A stretch of 30,660 bases of DNA from a virus. Positions 13,294 to 17,870 of the stretch are shown one piece after another. Where the stretch lies: the IMG/VR virus record IMGVR_UViG_3300036852_000048, positions 1 to 30,660 of that record. One strand, given 5' to 3'. The notes below the pieces were generated by a model. That model did no database searches. It saw only the letters and a list, made by a program, of their open reading frames with translations, and was not told the DNA's origin. The position numbers were made by a program, and so were the translations under genes. Positions within the stretch are counted from its first letter, which is position 1. The number at the start of each line of letters is the position of its first letter.

Positions 13294-14247
13294 ATGGCTG
13301 AGTTCACATGGACACTAGACGCGCCTGCGGGTGCGTTCAAGAACCATGCTCTTAGCATGAAGCTTCGTGAAGCCGCTGTTGCTGAGTCCAAGTTCATGCA
13401 GTATGTGCAAGTTGAGCCTGGATACGGCCGCAAAGCTGGTGAGACGATCACCATCTCACGCGTGAAGAACATCGCAGAGCCTACCTCTGCAAAGTTCGGC
13501 GAGCGTGACCGCGTGCCTATCGATACCTTCGCTATGAGCACTACGTCAATCACGGTCAGCTATTTCGGCCGTGGTATTGAGTATACCGAGCAGAGCGAGC
13601 TACTTTCTGAGTTCGACCTAACGGACAAGATTCAGAAGAAGCTTAAGCAGCAGATGCAGCTAACGCTGGATACGGCTGCTGCCGGTGCATTCAAGACGGC
13701 ACAAATTAAGTTCATCCCAACGTCACTTACTGGTGGCGTGTTCGATACGGACGGTACGGCCTCTACGCAGGCGACTGAGAACCTTTCAGTAGCTCACGTG
13801 AAGGTTATCCGCGACTATCTAGCTGATACCATTCACACCCCCGGCTACGGTGGTGGCGAAGAGTATGTCTGCCTAGCGTCTGTAAAGGCGCTTCGCGGAA
13901 TCAAGAACGATCCTGAGTTCGTGCAGTGGAGACAGTACATCCAGCCGGGCGACGCCTTCCTAAAGGGCGAAGTCGGTAAGATCGAGAACATTCGCTTCGT
14001 TGAAGTAAACCACACCAATGCGCTTGCTAATAACAAGGGCTTGGCTGGTGTACTCGGTGAGGCGCTTGTCTTCGGTGACGACGCTGTTGCAATGGCTGTA
14101 GTCATGGACCCTGAGCTACGTGCAGCTATTCCTGGTAACTTCGGTTTGCAGAACGCAGTTGCCTGGATCGGTATGCTAGAGTTCGGTATCGTCTGGGACA
14201 CGGCTAACGACGGCGAAGCACGTGTCATCCACGTAACGAGTTCATAA
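13294..14247 (+). CDS. Major capsid protein, N4-gp56 type
   Basis: A 317-residue protein. The segment R-G-I-E-Y-T-E-Q-S-E-L-L-S-E-F-D-L (about 89-106), the preceding strand T-S-I-T-V-S-Y-F-G, and the early G-E-T-I-T-I-S-R are typical of the N4-gp56 capsid family with its HK97-like fold. The C-terminal half contains A-L-V-F-G-D-D-A-V-A-M and the final beta strand R-V-I-H-V-T-S-S. A strong SD (TAGGAG) is 7-12 nt upstream. Codon choice is narrow (mostly AAG for Lys, GGT/GGC for Gly), as expected for the most abundant protein. Confidence 0.88.
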   Translation: MAEFTWTLDAPAGAFKNHALSMKLREAAVAESKFMQYVQVEPGYGRKAGETITISRVKNIAEPTSAKFGERDRVPIDTFAMSTTSITVSYFGRGIEYTEQSELLSEFDLTDKIQKKLKQQMQLTLDTAAAGAFKTAQIKFIPTSLTGGVFDTDGTASTQATENLSVAHVKVIRDYLADTIHTPGYGGGEEYVCLASVKALRGIKNDPEFVQWRQYIQPGDAFLKGEVGKIENIRFVEVNHTNALANNKGLAGVLGEALVFGDDAVAMAVVMDPELRAAIPGNFGLQNAVAWIGMLEFGIVWDTANDGEARVIHVTSS

Positions 14248-14261
14248 GGAGGAATGACACA

Positions 14262-14696
14262 ATGTCTGCTGTTTATCATGATTATGTAGATATCGCTCGA
14301 TTCGCGGGTGCGACTAACGCGGGTCTGTCGGCCGCTACTGCGGGTGATGTGTGGTTCATTACGGTACCATATAAGTGCCAAGTACGCCGTTGGGCACTTG
14401 TGTGGCTAACTACTGACGCCACTGACGCTGTTCTTGAATTGGATAAGCTTCCTACTGCCGGTGATGCATCTACTGGTCGTGTGAACCTGCTTTCAATTAC
14501 CAAGGATGCTGTCAACCGCCAGGGTAAGTATATCTATAAGGACCCAACGACCTCGGTTGTACTGAACGAGGGCGACCAGGTTGTTATCGAAGTAACTGCC
14601 AACGTTTCTGCTGCTTCAACGTTCGCGCCAATTCTATTGGTCGAGCGTATGCCTGAACAGCCTGCGAACCAGGCTGACATGCTAGCTTCTGCCTAA
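14262..14696 (+). CDS. Capsid decoration-like protein
   Basis: A 144-residue beta-rich protein (W-F-I-T-V-P-Y-K-C-Q-V-R-R-W-A-L-V-W-L-T-T; Q-V-V-I-E-V-T-A-N-V-S-A-A-S-T-F). It follows the capsid gene by 14 nt with a strong AAGGAGG SD. Size, position and the beta-sandwich character fit a head decoration or cement protein. No catalytic motif is present. The identity is inferred mainly from context. Confidence 0.6.
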   Translation: MSAVYHDYVDIARFAGATNAGLSAATAGDVWFITVPYKCQVRRWALVWLTTDATDAVLELDKLPTAGDASTGRVNLLSITKDAVNRQGKYIYKDPTTSVVLNEGDQVVIEVTANVSAASTFAPILLVERMPEQPANQADMLASA

Positions 14697-14842
14697 GCTT
14701 AATTAGTCAGGCTGAGGGGCGCGTCTCAGTATATAAAACCGCGCAACAAACTTCAATCTACCCATACGGCTGTCAGAATACTGACGGTGAGCCCCTTGAA
14801 TCCCTTGCGGGGAGGGTGAACCGGTGGGTCAAAGGATAAAAT
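14697..14842 (+). promoter_or_regulatory. Structured intergenic RNA leader
   Basis: 146 nt without a gene. Hairpins visible are CTGAG/CTCAG (14712-14729), GTCAG-AATA-CTGAC (14772-14785) and CCCC/GGGG (14792-14812), the last continuing into a G-rich strand (AGGGTGAACCGGTGGGTCA) just before the SD of the next gene. The compact set of stems next to a ribosome site suggests a cis-acting RNA element. I do not recognise a known riboswitch class. Confidence 0.45.
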
Positions 14843-15202
14843 ATGGCTGCTTTAACTGCTGCAAGTTGGACTGTAGTTGTAACTAACCGCAAGCTGAATG
14901 CAAACTCTCGTGAGCGTGTAACTGAAGGTACGCTTGCTCTTGCCGGTACTGATACCTATCCTACTGGCGGTGTGCCACTTCCAGACAAGGGTAAGTTTGG
15001 TATGGTGCGTGAACTAGCAAATCTTGATCTGTTTGGCCAGGCGGCTGCTACGACGCAGTATCTAACCAAGTACGACAAGACAAACTACAAGATGCAGTTC
15101 TACGAGGAAGAGGCCGCTGCTGCTGGTGGTCCGCTTCTAGAAGCTGACACGGCTGAAGTGCCGGGTGCACGTACGTACTTTTTCGTCGCTACTGGTTGGT
15201 AA
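14843..15202 (+). CDS. Virion protein, beta-rich
   Basis: A 119-residue protein starting MAALTAASWTVVVTNRKLNA. Short alternating strands (S-W-T-V-V-V-T; K-M-Q-F-Y-E-E-E; R-T-Y-F-F-V-A-T-G-W) suggest a small beta fold. An AAAGGAT SD precedes it, downstream of the structured leader. It lies last in the capsid block and its stop is 6 nt ahead of the tRNA promoter. It is possibly a second decoration protein. Confidence 0.6.
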   Translation: MAALTAASWTVVVTNRKLNANSRERVTEGTLALAGTDTYPTGGVPLPDKGKFGMVRELANLDLFGQAAATTQYLTKYDKTNYKMQFYEEEAAAAGGPLLEADTAEVPGARTYFFVATGW

Positions 15203-15208
15203 TTCTGC

Positions 15209-15237
15209 TTGACACGTGCTTCGGCGCGTGATATACT
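15209..15237 (+). promoter_or_regulatory. Sigma-70 promoter P3 for the tRNA array
   Basis: TTGACA (15209-15214), a 17-nt spacer, TATACT (15232-15237). The spacer carries CACGTGC-TTCG-GCGCGTG (15213-15230), an inverted repeat with a UUCG loop that would also form an RNA hairpin on transcripts coming from the capsid genes. Its position directly before the tRNAs shows that they can be made independently of the late mRNA. Confidence 0.85.
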
Positions 15238-15244
15238 AGAAGTG

Positions 15245-15377
15245 TAGATACATTATTGCGGGGTCGTAAAGACGGCCCAACGTCTCTCGGCGTTATCCGA
15301 GGGATGCGAGCTAGTGACGGTGGCCACCGAGCACAATCCCTCGGCCGGGGGTGTTCGCATAATTACATTGTTGATGA
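15245..15377 (+). other. Structured leader before the first tRNA
   Basis: It holds AGACG/CGTCT (15270-15285), a 9-bp stem CCGAGGGAT (15297-15305) with ATCCCTCGG (15336-15344), and inside it the 12-bp palindrome CGGTGGCCACCG (15318-15329). GGGGTCG at 15260-15266 is complementary to CGACCCC at 15462-15468, beyond tRNA-Pro. There is no cloverleaf. Confidence 0.5.
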
Positions 15378-15456
15378 CAGGGTGTAGGAAAGTCCAGTTT
15401 AATCCGCCCGGCCTGGAACCGGGAGAACGGTGGTGCGAATCCATCCGCCCTGACCA
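15378..15456 (+). tRNA. tRNA-Pro (UGG)
   Basis: Acceptor CAGGGTG with CGCCCTG, A73 and encoded CCA. Anticodon stem CCCGG/CCGGG with loop CCTGGAA, so the anticodon is TGG. T stem GGTGG/CCATC, loop TGCGAAT. Base 33 is C instead of the almost invariant U. Starting with C1 fits tRNA-Pro. D arm GGA/TCC with a long loop. Confidence 0.85.
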
Positions 15457-15534
15457 TTTTGCGACCCCTACCTGTTCGGGGCCGTCGCTTGCGACGGAGG
15501 GCAGCGAGCACGCTGCGGGGGACGCGTTTCTGAC
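15457..15534 (+). other. Tandem perfect hairpins between tRNA-Pro and tRNA-Gly
   Basis: CCGTCGC-TT-GCGACGG (15482-15497) and GCAGCG-AGCA-CGCTGC (15501-15516) stand back to back. An alternative stem GCGAC (15461-15465) with GTCGC (15484-15488) competes with the first. There is no cloverleaf. These could be RNase III/E processing signals. Confidence 0.5.
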
Positions 15535-15610
15535 CTGGGTGTAGTGTTTAACAGCAGCACGCGTTTCTACCAAAAATGAAGTCGGGGTGCAACTCCCCGT
15601 ACCCGGTCCA
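15535..15610 (+). tRNA. tRNA-Gly (ACC)
   Basis: Acceptor CTGGGTG with TACCCGG, T73 (usual for Gly) and CCA. Anticodon stem CGTTT/AAATG, loop CTACCAA, anticodon ACC. T arm CGGGG-TGCAACT-CCCCG. An unmodified A34 in a Gly tRNA is rare in bacteria. It would read GGU, the favoured Gly codon in this operon. Confidence 0.85.
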
Positions 15611-15617
15611 GTTTCAT

Positions 15618-15693
15618 GCGCGATTAGCTATCTGGGGATAGCGCCCGCCCTACAAGCGGGGCAAGGTGGGTCCGATTCCTACATTGCGCACCA
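15618..15693 (+). tRNA. tRNA-Val (UAC)
   Basis: Acceptor GCGCGAT with ATTGCGC, A73, CCA. D stem GCTA/TAGC. Anticodon stem CCCGC/GCGGG, loop CCTACAA, anticodon TAC. C33 replaces U33, as in the neighbouring tRNA-Pro. T arm GTGGG-TCCGATT-CCTAC. Confidence 0.87.
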
Positions 15694-15835
15694 GTTGTAA
15701 CAGGAGAGATTCAAAGGTGTAACCCGAGACCCCCTCGCTCGTGGGGGATAACGTGGGGCGCGCGGTTTCCCAACTCGGTGCAATGAATCATAAGAACGAG
15801 GCGTCGAATCACACGCCTACTCTCCGTAAGTTCGT
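15694..15835 (+). other. Structured 142-nt spacer element, no standard tRNA
   Basis: It is closed by GGAGAG (15703-15708) with CTCTCC (15820-15825), with internal stems CCCCC/GGGGG (15730-15747) and AGGCG/CGCCT (15799-15818). The outer stem and the terminal 5-bp hairpin resemble acceptor and T arm, but there is no T-loop sequence, no CCA and the middle is far too long. It may be a degenerate or intron-split tRNA, or an unrelated small RNA. Confidence 0.45.
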
Positions 15836-15919
15836 GCCCTCTTGATGTAATGGCAGCCATGCTAGTTTTAGAAACTAGTGCCGAAAGGCGTAGAGGTTCG
15901 ACTCCTCTAGAGGGTACCA
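15836..15919 (+). tRNA. tRNA-Leu (UAG)
   Basis: Acceptor GCCCTCT with AGAGGGT, A73, CCA. Anticodon stem CTAGT/ACTAG, loop TTTAGAA, anticodon TAG. Long variable arm GCC-GAAA-GGC, the class II mark of Leu. T arm AGAGG-TTCGACT-CCTCT. Confidence 0.93.
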
Positions 15920-16015
15920 ATTTGACGCACCGGCCAATGCCAGGAAGTGTACATTACCTGGGAACATTGAGAGTGAGGGCTTATGCTATGCCGGTATCGA
16001 GCCCTGCCAATTCGT
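15920..16015 (+). other. Spacer with a CCA-ended minihelix
   Basis: CCAGG/CCTGG (15940-15961) is followed by a hairpin AGGGCT (15976-15981) with AGCCCT (16000-16005), which is immediately followed by GCCA. The second hairpin thus looks like an acceptor minihelix, but with only 18 nt inside it cannot be a tRNA. Confidence 0.4.
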
Positions 16016-16099
16016 AGCCATATGGCGGAACAGCAGACGCGGCGGACTCAAAACCCGCTGCCGCAAGGCGTGAGGGTGCGATTCCCTCTATGGCCACCA
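16016..16099 (+). tRNA. tRNA-Leu (CAA)
   Basis: Acceptor AGCCATA with TATGGCC, A73, CCA. The first pair is A1-C72, a mismatch. Anticodon loop CTCAAAA, anticodon CAA, with an A31-C39 mismatch at the loop base. Variable arm GCC-GCAA-GGC confirms class II. T arm GAGGG-TGCGATT-CCCTC. Confidence 0.85.
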
Positions 16100-16209
16100 A
16101 TGTTGCGTGGAGTCCACCCAGTCGGGGAATAACTGTGGACCTAGTGGGGGTTTTACTTGCGTGGGCTCTGCCTGCCCCCTTGACTAGCAGAGCATCTGGC
16201 CCGACATAT
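16100..16209 (+). other. Structured spacer between tRNA-Leu and tRNA-Ile
   Basis: Stems GTCCAC (16112-16117) with GTGGAC (16135-16140), and CTCTGC (16166-16171) with GCAGAG (16187-16192). An alternative pairs GGGGG (16146-16150) with CCCCC further down. There is no cloverleaf and no CCA end. Confidence 0.45.
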
Positions 16210-16283
16210 ACGTGCTTGGTGTAACAGCAGCACTGCCGCCCGATTAGCGGTAAGCCATGGTGCAAATCCATGAGCACGTACCA
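16210..16283 (+). tRNA. tRNA-Ile (GAU) with unusual anticodon loop
   Basis: Acceptor ACGTGCT with AGCACGT (perfect), A73, CCA. D stem GTG/CAC. Anticodon stem GCCGC/GCGGT, loop CCGATTA, anticodon GAT. Two normally fixed loop positions differ: C33 for U33, and U37 for a purine. T arm CATGG-TGCAAAT-CCATG. The amino acid follows from the anticodon only. Confidence 0.75.
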
Positions 16284-16286
16284 AAT

Positions 16287-16360
16287 CGCTGCTTCATCCA
16301 ACAGCAGGATGCCTGCCTTATTAGCGGGTCATGAGAGTGCGAATCCCTCAGCAGCTACCA
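16287..16360 (+). tRNA. tRNA-Ile (UAU) with unusual anticodon loop
   Basis: Acceptor CGCTGCT with AGCAGCT; positions 1 and 72 (C-U) do not pair. A73, CCA. D stem ATCC/GGAT. Anticodon stem CCTGC/GCGGG, loop CTTATTA, anticodon TAT, with U37 as in the previous tRNA. Bacteria usually read AUA with a modified CAU anticodon, so a UAU tRNA is uncommon. T arm with one mismatch. Confidence 0.7.
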
Positions 16361-16361
16361 T

Positions 16362-16438
16362 CTCCCATTAGCTCAGTGGACCAGAGCGCGGAGCTTCTAC
16401 CTCCAAGGTCGAGGGTTCGAATCCTTCATGGGAGCCCA
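16362..16438 (+). tRNA. tRNA-Arg (UCU)
   Basis: Acceptor CTCCCAT with ATGGGAG, C73, CCA. D stem GCTC/GAGC. Anticodon loop CTTCTAC, anticodon TCT. T arm GAGGG-TTCGAAT-CCTTC. It reads the AGA/AGG codons that are rare in many hosts. Confidence 0.9.
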
Positions 16439-16560
16439 GAAATTAGGACCAGCTAGCTTGGCGTGTGCCGTCATAAGCTTGCTTCGGCAAGGAAAGGGCC
16501 ACGGGAAGGGGACGCCCTTCTTAGGTTACAGCCCGTGGCAGTCGGGCCTGGTTCAACATC
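16439..16560 (+). ncRNA. Highly structured 120-nt RNA candidate within the tRNA array
   Basis: It is closed by GGACCAG (16446-16452) with CTGGTTC (16548-16554). Inside are AGCTT/AAGCT with an inner GGC-GTGT-GCC, a CTTGC-TTCG-GCAAG hairpin with UUCG tetraloop (16478-16491), and an 8-bp stem GCCACGGG (16498-16505) with CCCGTGGC (16532-16539) enclosing AAGGG-GACG-CCCTT. Some stems are mutually exclusive. The folding quality is higher than expected for a spacer. It has no anticodon arm and no coding piece I can recognise, so it is neither a tRNA nor a clear tmRNA. Confidence 0.5.
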
Positions 16561-16638
16561 GTCCCTATAGCTCAGTTAGATTAGAGCATTCAGCTACGAA
16601 CTGAAAGGTCGAGGGTGCAAGTCCTTCTAGGGATACCA
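16561..16638 (+). tRNA. tRNA-Arg (ACG)
   Basis: Acceptor GTCCCTA with TAGGGAT, A73, CCA. D stem GCTC/GAGC. Anticodon stem TTCAG/CTGAA, loop CTACGAA, anticodon ACG (A34 normally becomes inosine in Arg). T arm GAGGG-TGCAAGT-CCTTC. Confidence 0.92.
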
Positions 16639-16643
16639 TATAT

Positions 16644-16714
16644 GGACGGGGCGTAAGACGCAAGCGTGTCTCCAAAACATGCTATCGTGGGAGCGTTACC
16701 TACACCGTTCGCCA
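16644..16714 (+). tRNA. tRNA-Trp (CCA) with shortened D arm and odd T loop
   Basis: Acceptor GGACGGG with ACCGTTC, G73 (correct for Trp), CCA. Anticodon stem CGTGT/ACATG, loop CTCCAAA, anticodon CCA. T stem GTGGG/CCTAC but loop AGCGTTA instead of a TTCGAAT type. Only 14 nt lie between acceptor and anticodon stem, forming GCGT-AAG-ACGC. It is 71 nt in total. Confidence 0.75.
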
Positions 16715-16715
16715 C

Positions 16716-16791
16716 TGGCCGTTAGTATAATGGCAATTACAGCGGACTCTTAATCCGCACGATGGGGGTTCAAGTCCCCTGCGGCCAACCA
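16716..16791 (+). tRNA. tRNA-Lys (CUU)
   Basis: Acceptor TGGCCGT with GCGGCCA, A73, CCA. Anticodon stem GCGGA/TCCGC, loop CTCTTAA, anticodon CTT. T arm GGGGG-TTCAAGT-CCCCT. It begins two bases after tRNA-Trp ends. Confidence 0.92.
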
Positions 16792-16798
16792 GTTTCAC

Positions 16799-16872
16799 TC
16801 CCTTGTGATGTAGCGGCAGCATACTTGGCTGTTAACCATGGCGCGTTGGTTCGAATCCAGCCGAGGGAGCCA
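16799..16872 (+). tRNA. tRNA-Asn (GUU)
   Basis: Acceptor TCCCTTG with CGAGGGA, G73 (usual for Asn), CCA. D stem ATG/CAT. Anticodon loop CTGTTAA, anticodon GTT. T arm GTTGG-TTCGAAT-CCAGC. Confidence 0.92.
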
Positions 16873-16948
16873 TTCAGGGACGCCTTAAGGTATGGATAAG
16901 AGCCCATGCGGTTCGGTCGTGCGCACGACCGTCCATCCTAAGTTCAAC
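16873..16948 (+). other. Perfect-palindrome hairpin element between tRNA-Asn and tRNA-Ser
   Basis: An outer stem of about 11 bp (16884-16896 with 16932-16942) encloses the 16-bp perfect palindrome GGTCGTGCGCACGACC (16915-16930). There is no cloverleaf. It is similar in style to the other spacer elements. Confidence 0.5.
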
Positions 16949-17035
16949 GGTAGCTTCGCATAACGGCATTGCACTTGGTTGCTAACCAAGCGACCTGCGA
17001 GGGTTGTGTAGGTTCGAATCCTACAGCTACCGCCA
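16949..17035 (+). tRNA. tRNA-Ser (GCU)
   Basis: Acceptor GGTAGCT with AGCTACC (perfect), G73 (Ser), CCA. Anticodon stem CTTGG/CCAAG, loop TTGCTAA, anticodon GCT. Long variable arm. T arm GTAGG-TTCGAAT-CCTAC. Confidence 0.94.
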
Positions 17036-17046
17036 TTTAGTTTCAC

Positions 17047-17138
17047 GGAAGATTAGTCTAGCGGCAAGGCACCTGTCTTGAAAACAGGCGAATCGGTGAA
17101 GAGCCGATGCACAGGTTCGAGTCCTGTATCTTCCGCCA
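17047..17138 (+). tRNA. tRNA-Ser (UGA)
   Basis: Acceptor GGAAGAT with ATCTTCC (perfect), G73, CCA. Anticodon stem CCTGT/ACAGG, loop CTTGAAA, anticodon TGA. Variable arm ATCGG/CCGAT. T arm ACAGG-TTCGAGT-CCTGT. Confidence 0.95.
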
Positions 17139-17140
17139 AT

Positions 17141-17215
17141 TGCCTCTTAGCTCAGTAGTAGAGCGAGGGTCTGAAAAGCCCTGCGTCGCTGGTGCGAACC
17201 CAGCAGAGGCAGCCA
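17141..17215 (+). tRNA. tRNA-Phe (GAA)
   Basis: Acceptor TGCCTCT with AGAGGCA, CCA. D stem GCTC/GAGC. Anticodon stem AGGGT/GCCCT, loop CTGAAAA, anticodon GAA. T arm GCTGG-TGCGAAC-CCAGC. The discriminator is G, whereas bacterial Phe tRNAs usually have A73. Confidence 0.9.
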
Positions 17216-17216
17216 A

Positions 17217-17291
17217 TGTGGTGAGAGGTCTGGTGACCCATCTGGTCTCATAAGCCAAGAAGGCTGAGTTCGATTCTCAGCACCGCAACCA
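17217..17291 (+). tRNA. tRNA-Met (CAU), elongator type
   Basis: Acceptor TGTGGTG with CACCGCA, A73, CCA. Positions 1-72 pair (T-A), so it is not an initiator. Anticodon loop CTCATAA, anticodon CAT; the stem has one mismatch and one wobble. Short D arm GGTC-TGGT-GACC. T arm CTGAG-TTCGATT-CTCAG. A C34-modified Ile tRNA cannot be excluded. Confidence 0.85.
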
Positions 17292-17295
17292 TTAT

Positions 17296-17367
17296 GGGGA
17301 TGTGCGTCGGGACGCGAATCTTCCTTGCAAGAAGGTTCCGAGGGTTCAACTCCCTACTTCTCCACCA
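17296..17367 (+). tRNA. tRNA-Ala (UGC)
   Basis: Acceptor GGGGATG with CTTCTCC. The third pair is G3-U70, the established identity element for alanyl-tRNA synthetase. A73, CCA. Anticodon stem TCTTC/GAAGG, loop CTTGCAA, anticodon TGC. The D arm is very short (GCGT-CGGG-ACGC). T loop TTCAACT. Confidence 0.85.
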
Positions 17368-17374
17368 GTTCCAC

Positions 17375-17449
17375 GGTGTTTGTAGATCAACAGCAGATCG
17401 TCGCCCTGTGAAGGCGAAAATGAGGGGGCGGAACCCTCCAATCACCCCA
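17375..17449 (+). tRNA. tRNA-His (GUG) with non-standard T loop
   Basis: G-1 at 17375 faces C73, the histidine identity pair. Acceptor GTGTTTG with CAATCAC (one mismatch), CCA. D stem GATC/GATC. Anticodon stem TCGCC/GGCGA, loop CTGTGAA, anticodon GTG. T stem GAGGG/CCCTC, but the loop is GGCGGAA, lacking the T54-T55-C56 pattern. Confidence 0.82.
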
Positions 17450-17456
17450 GTTGTAC

Positions 17457-17532
17457 GGTTCGTAAGACAACAAGTGGAGTCGCTCCCCTGTCACGGGAGA
17501 GACGACGGGGGCAGTACCCGTACGAATCGCCA
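17457..17532 (+). tRNA. tRNA-Asp (GUC) with non-standard T loop
   Basis: Acceptor GGTTCGT with ACGAATC, G73 (Asp), CCA. Anticodon stem CTCCC/GGGAG, loop CTGTCAC, anticodon GTC. T stem ACGGG/CCCGT with loop GGCAGTA, again without the TTC pattern. Confidence 0.82.
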
Positions 17533-17538
17533 GTACGA

Positions 17539-17612
17539 GTCGACTTAGTATAGTGGCAGAATCCGCCTTTCGTAAGGACGGGGCGAGGGTTCGATTCCTT
17601 CAGTCGGCTCCA
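17539..17612 (+). tRNA. tRNA-Thr (CGU)
   Basis: Acceptor GTCGACT with AGTCGGC, T73, CCA. Anticodon stem CGCCT/GGACG (one mismatch), loop TTCGTAA, anticodon CGT. T arm GAGGG-TTCGATT-CCTTC. The D stem is weak. Confidence 0.85.
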
Positions 17613-17617
17613 TTTCT

Positions 17618-17705
17618 GCAAGCATAGTCAAGCGGCCAACGACGGCGAGCTGTAAACTCGCAGGCATTGCGACCTACGGTGGTTCGAATCCATCTGCTTG
17701 CACCA
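17618..17705 (+). tRNA. tRNA-Tyr (GUA)
   Basis: Acceptor GCAAGCA with TGCTTGC (perfect), A73, CCA. D stem GTC/GAC. Anticodon stem GCGAG/CTCGC, loop CTGTAAA, anticodon GTA. Long variable arm as expected for bacterial Tyr. T arm GGTGG-TTCGAAT-CCATC. Confidence 0.95.
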
Positions 17706-17708
17706 TTT

Positions 17709-17783
17709 CACCCTATCTTCTAACAGACAGGAAAGCGCCCTCTCAAGGCGCGAATCGGGGTGCGACTCCCCGTGGGGTGACCA
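17709..17783 (+). tRNA. tRNA-Glu (CUC)
   Basis: Acceptor CACCCTA with TGGGGTG, A73, CCA. Anticodon stem GCGCC/GGCGC, loop CTCTCAA, anticodon CTC. T arm CGGGG-TGCGACT-CCCCG. C1 is unusual for Glu. Confidence 0.88.
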
Positions 17784-17790
17784 ATTCAAT

Positions 17791-17864
17791 GATGCCTTGG
17801 CTGAGCAGTCAAGCGCGCGGCTGCAACCCGCGAGAGGTTGGTGCAACTCCAACAGGTATCTCCA
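17791..17864 (+). tRNA. tRNA-Cys (GCA)
   Basis: Acceptor GATGCCT with AGGTATC, T73 (correct for Cys), CCA. Anticodon stem CGCGG/CCGCG, loop CTGCAAC, anticodon GCA. T arm GTTGG-TGCAACT-CCAAC. Confidence 0.92.
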
Positions 17865-17870
17865 TTTCAC

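Noticed and set aside
15253-15573. Open frames on both strands across the first tRNAs
   Set aside because: They cross two well-folded tRNAs and hairpins and have no SD; stop-free stretches are expected in GC-rich RNA genes.
15703-15825. Intron-containing tRNA
   Set aside because: The outer stem fits an acceptor, but I could not find a 7-nt anticodon loop with intact flanking stem or a T loop, so it stays an unassigned element.
15976-16008. CCA-ended hairpin as a tRNA
   Set aside because: Only 18 nt lie inside the acceptor-like stem; no anticodon or T arm can fit.
16446-16557. tmRNA
   Set aside because: There is an acceptor-like closing stem, but the 3' end reads AACA instead of CCA, and no tag-peptide frame or alanine G-U pair is visible.
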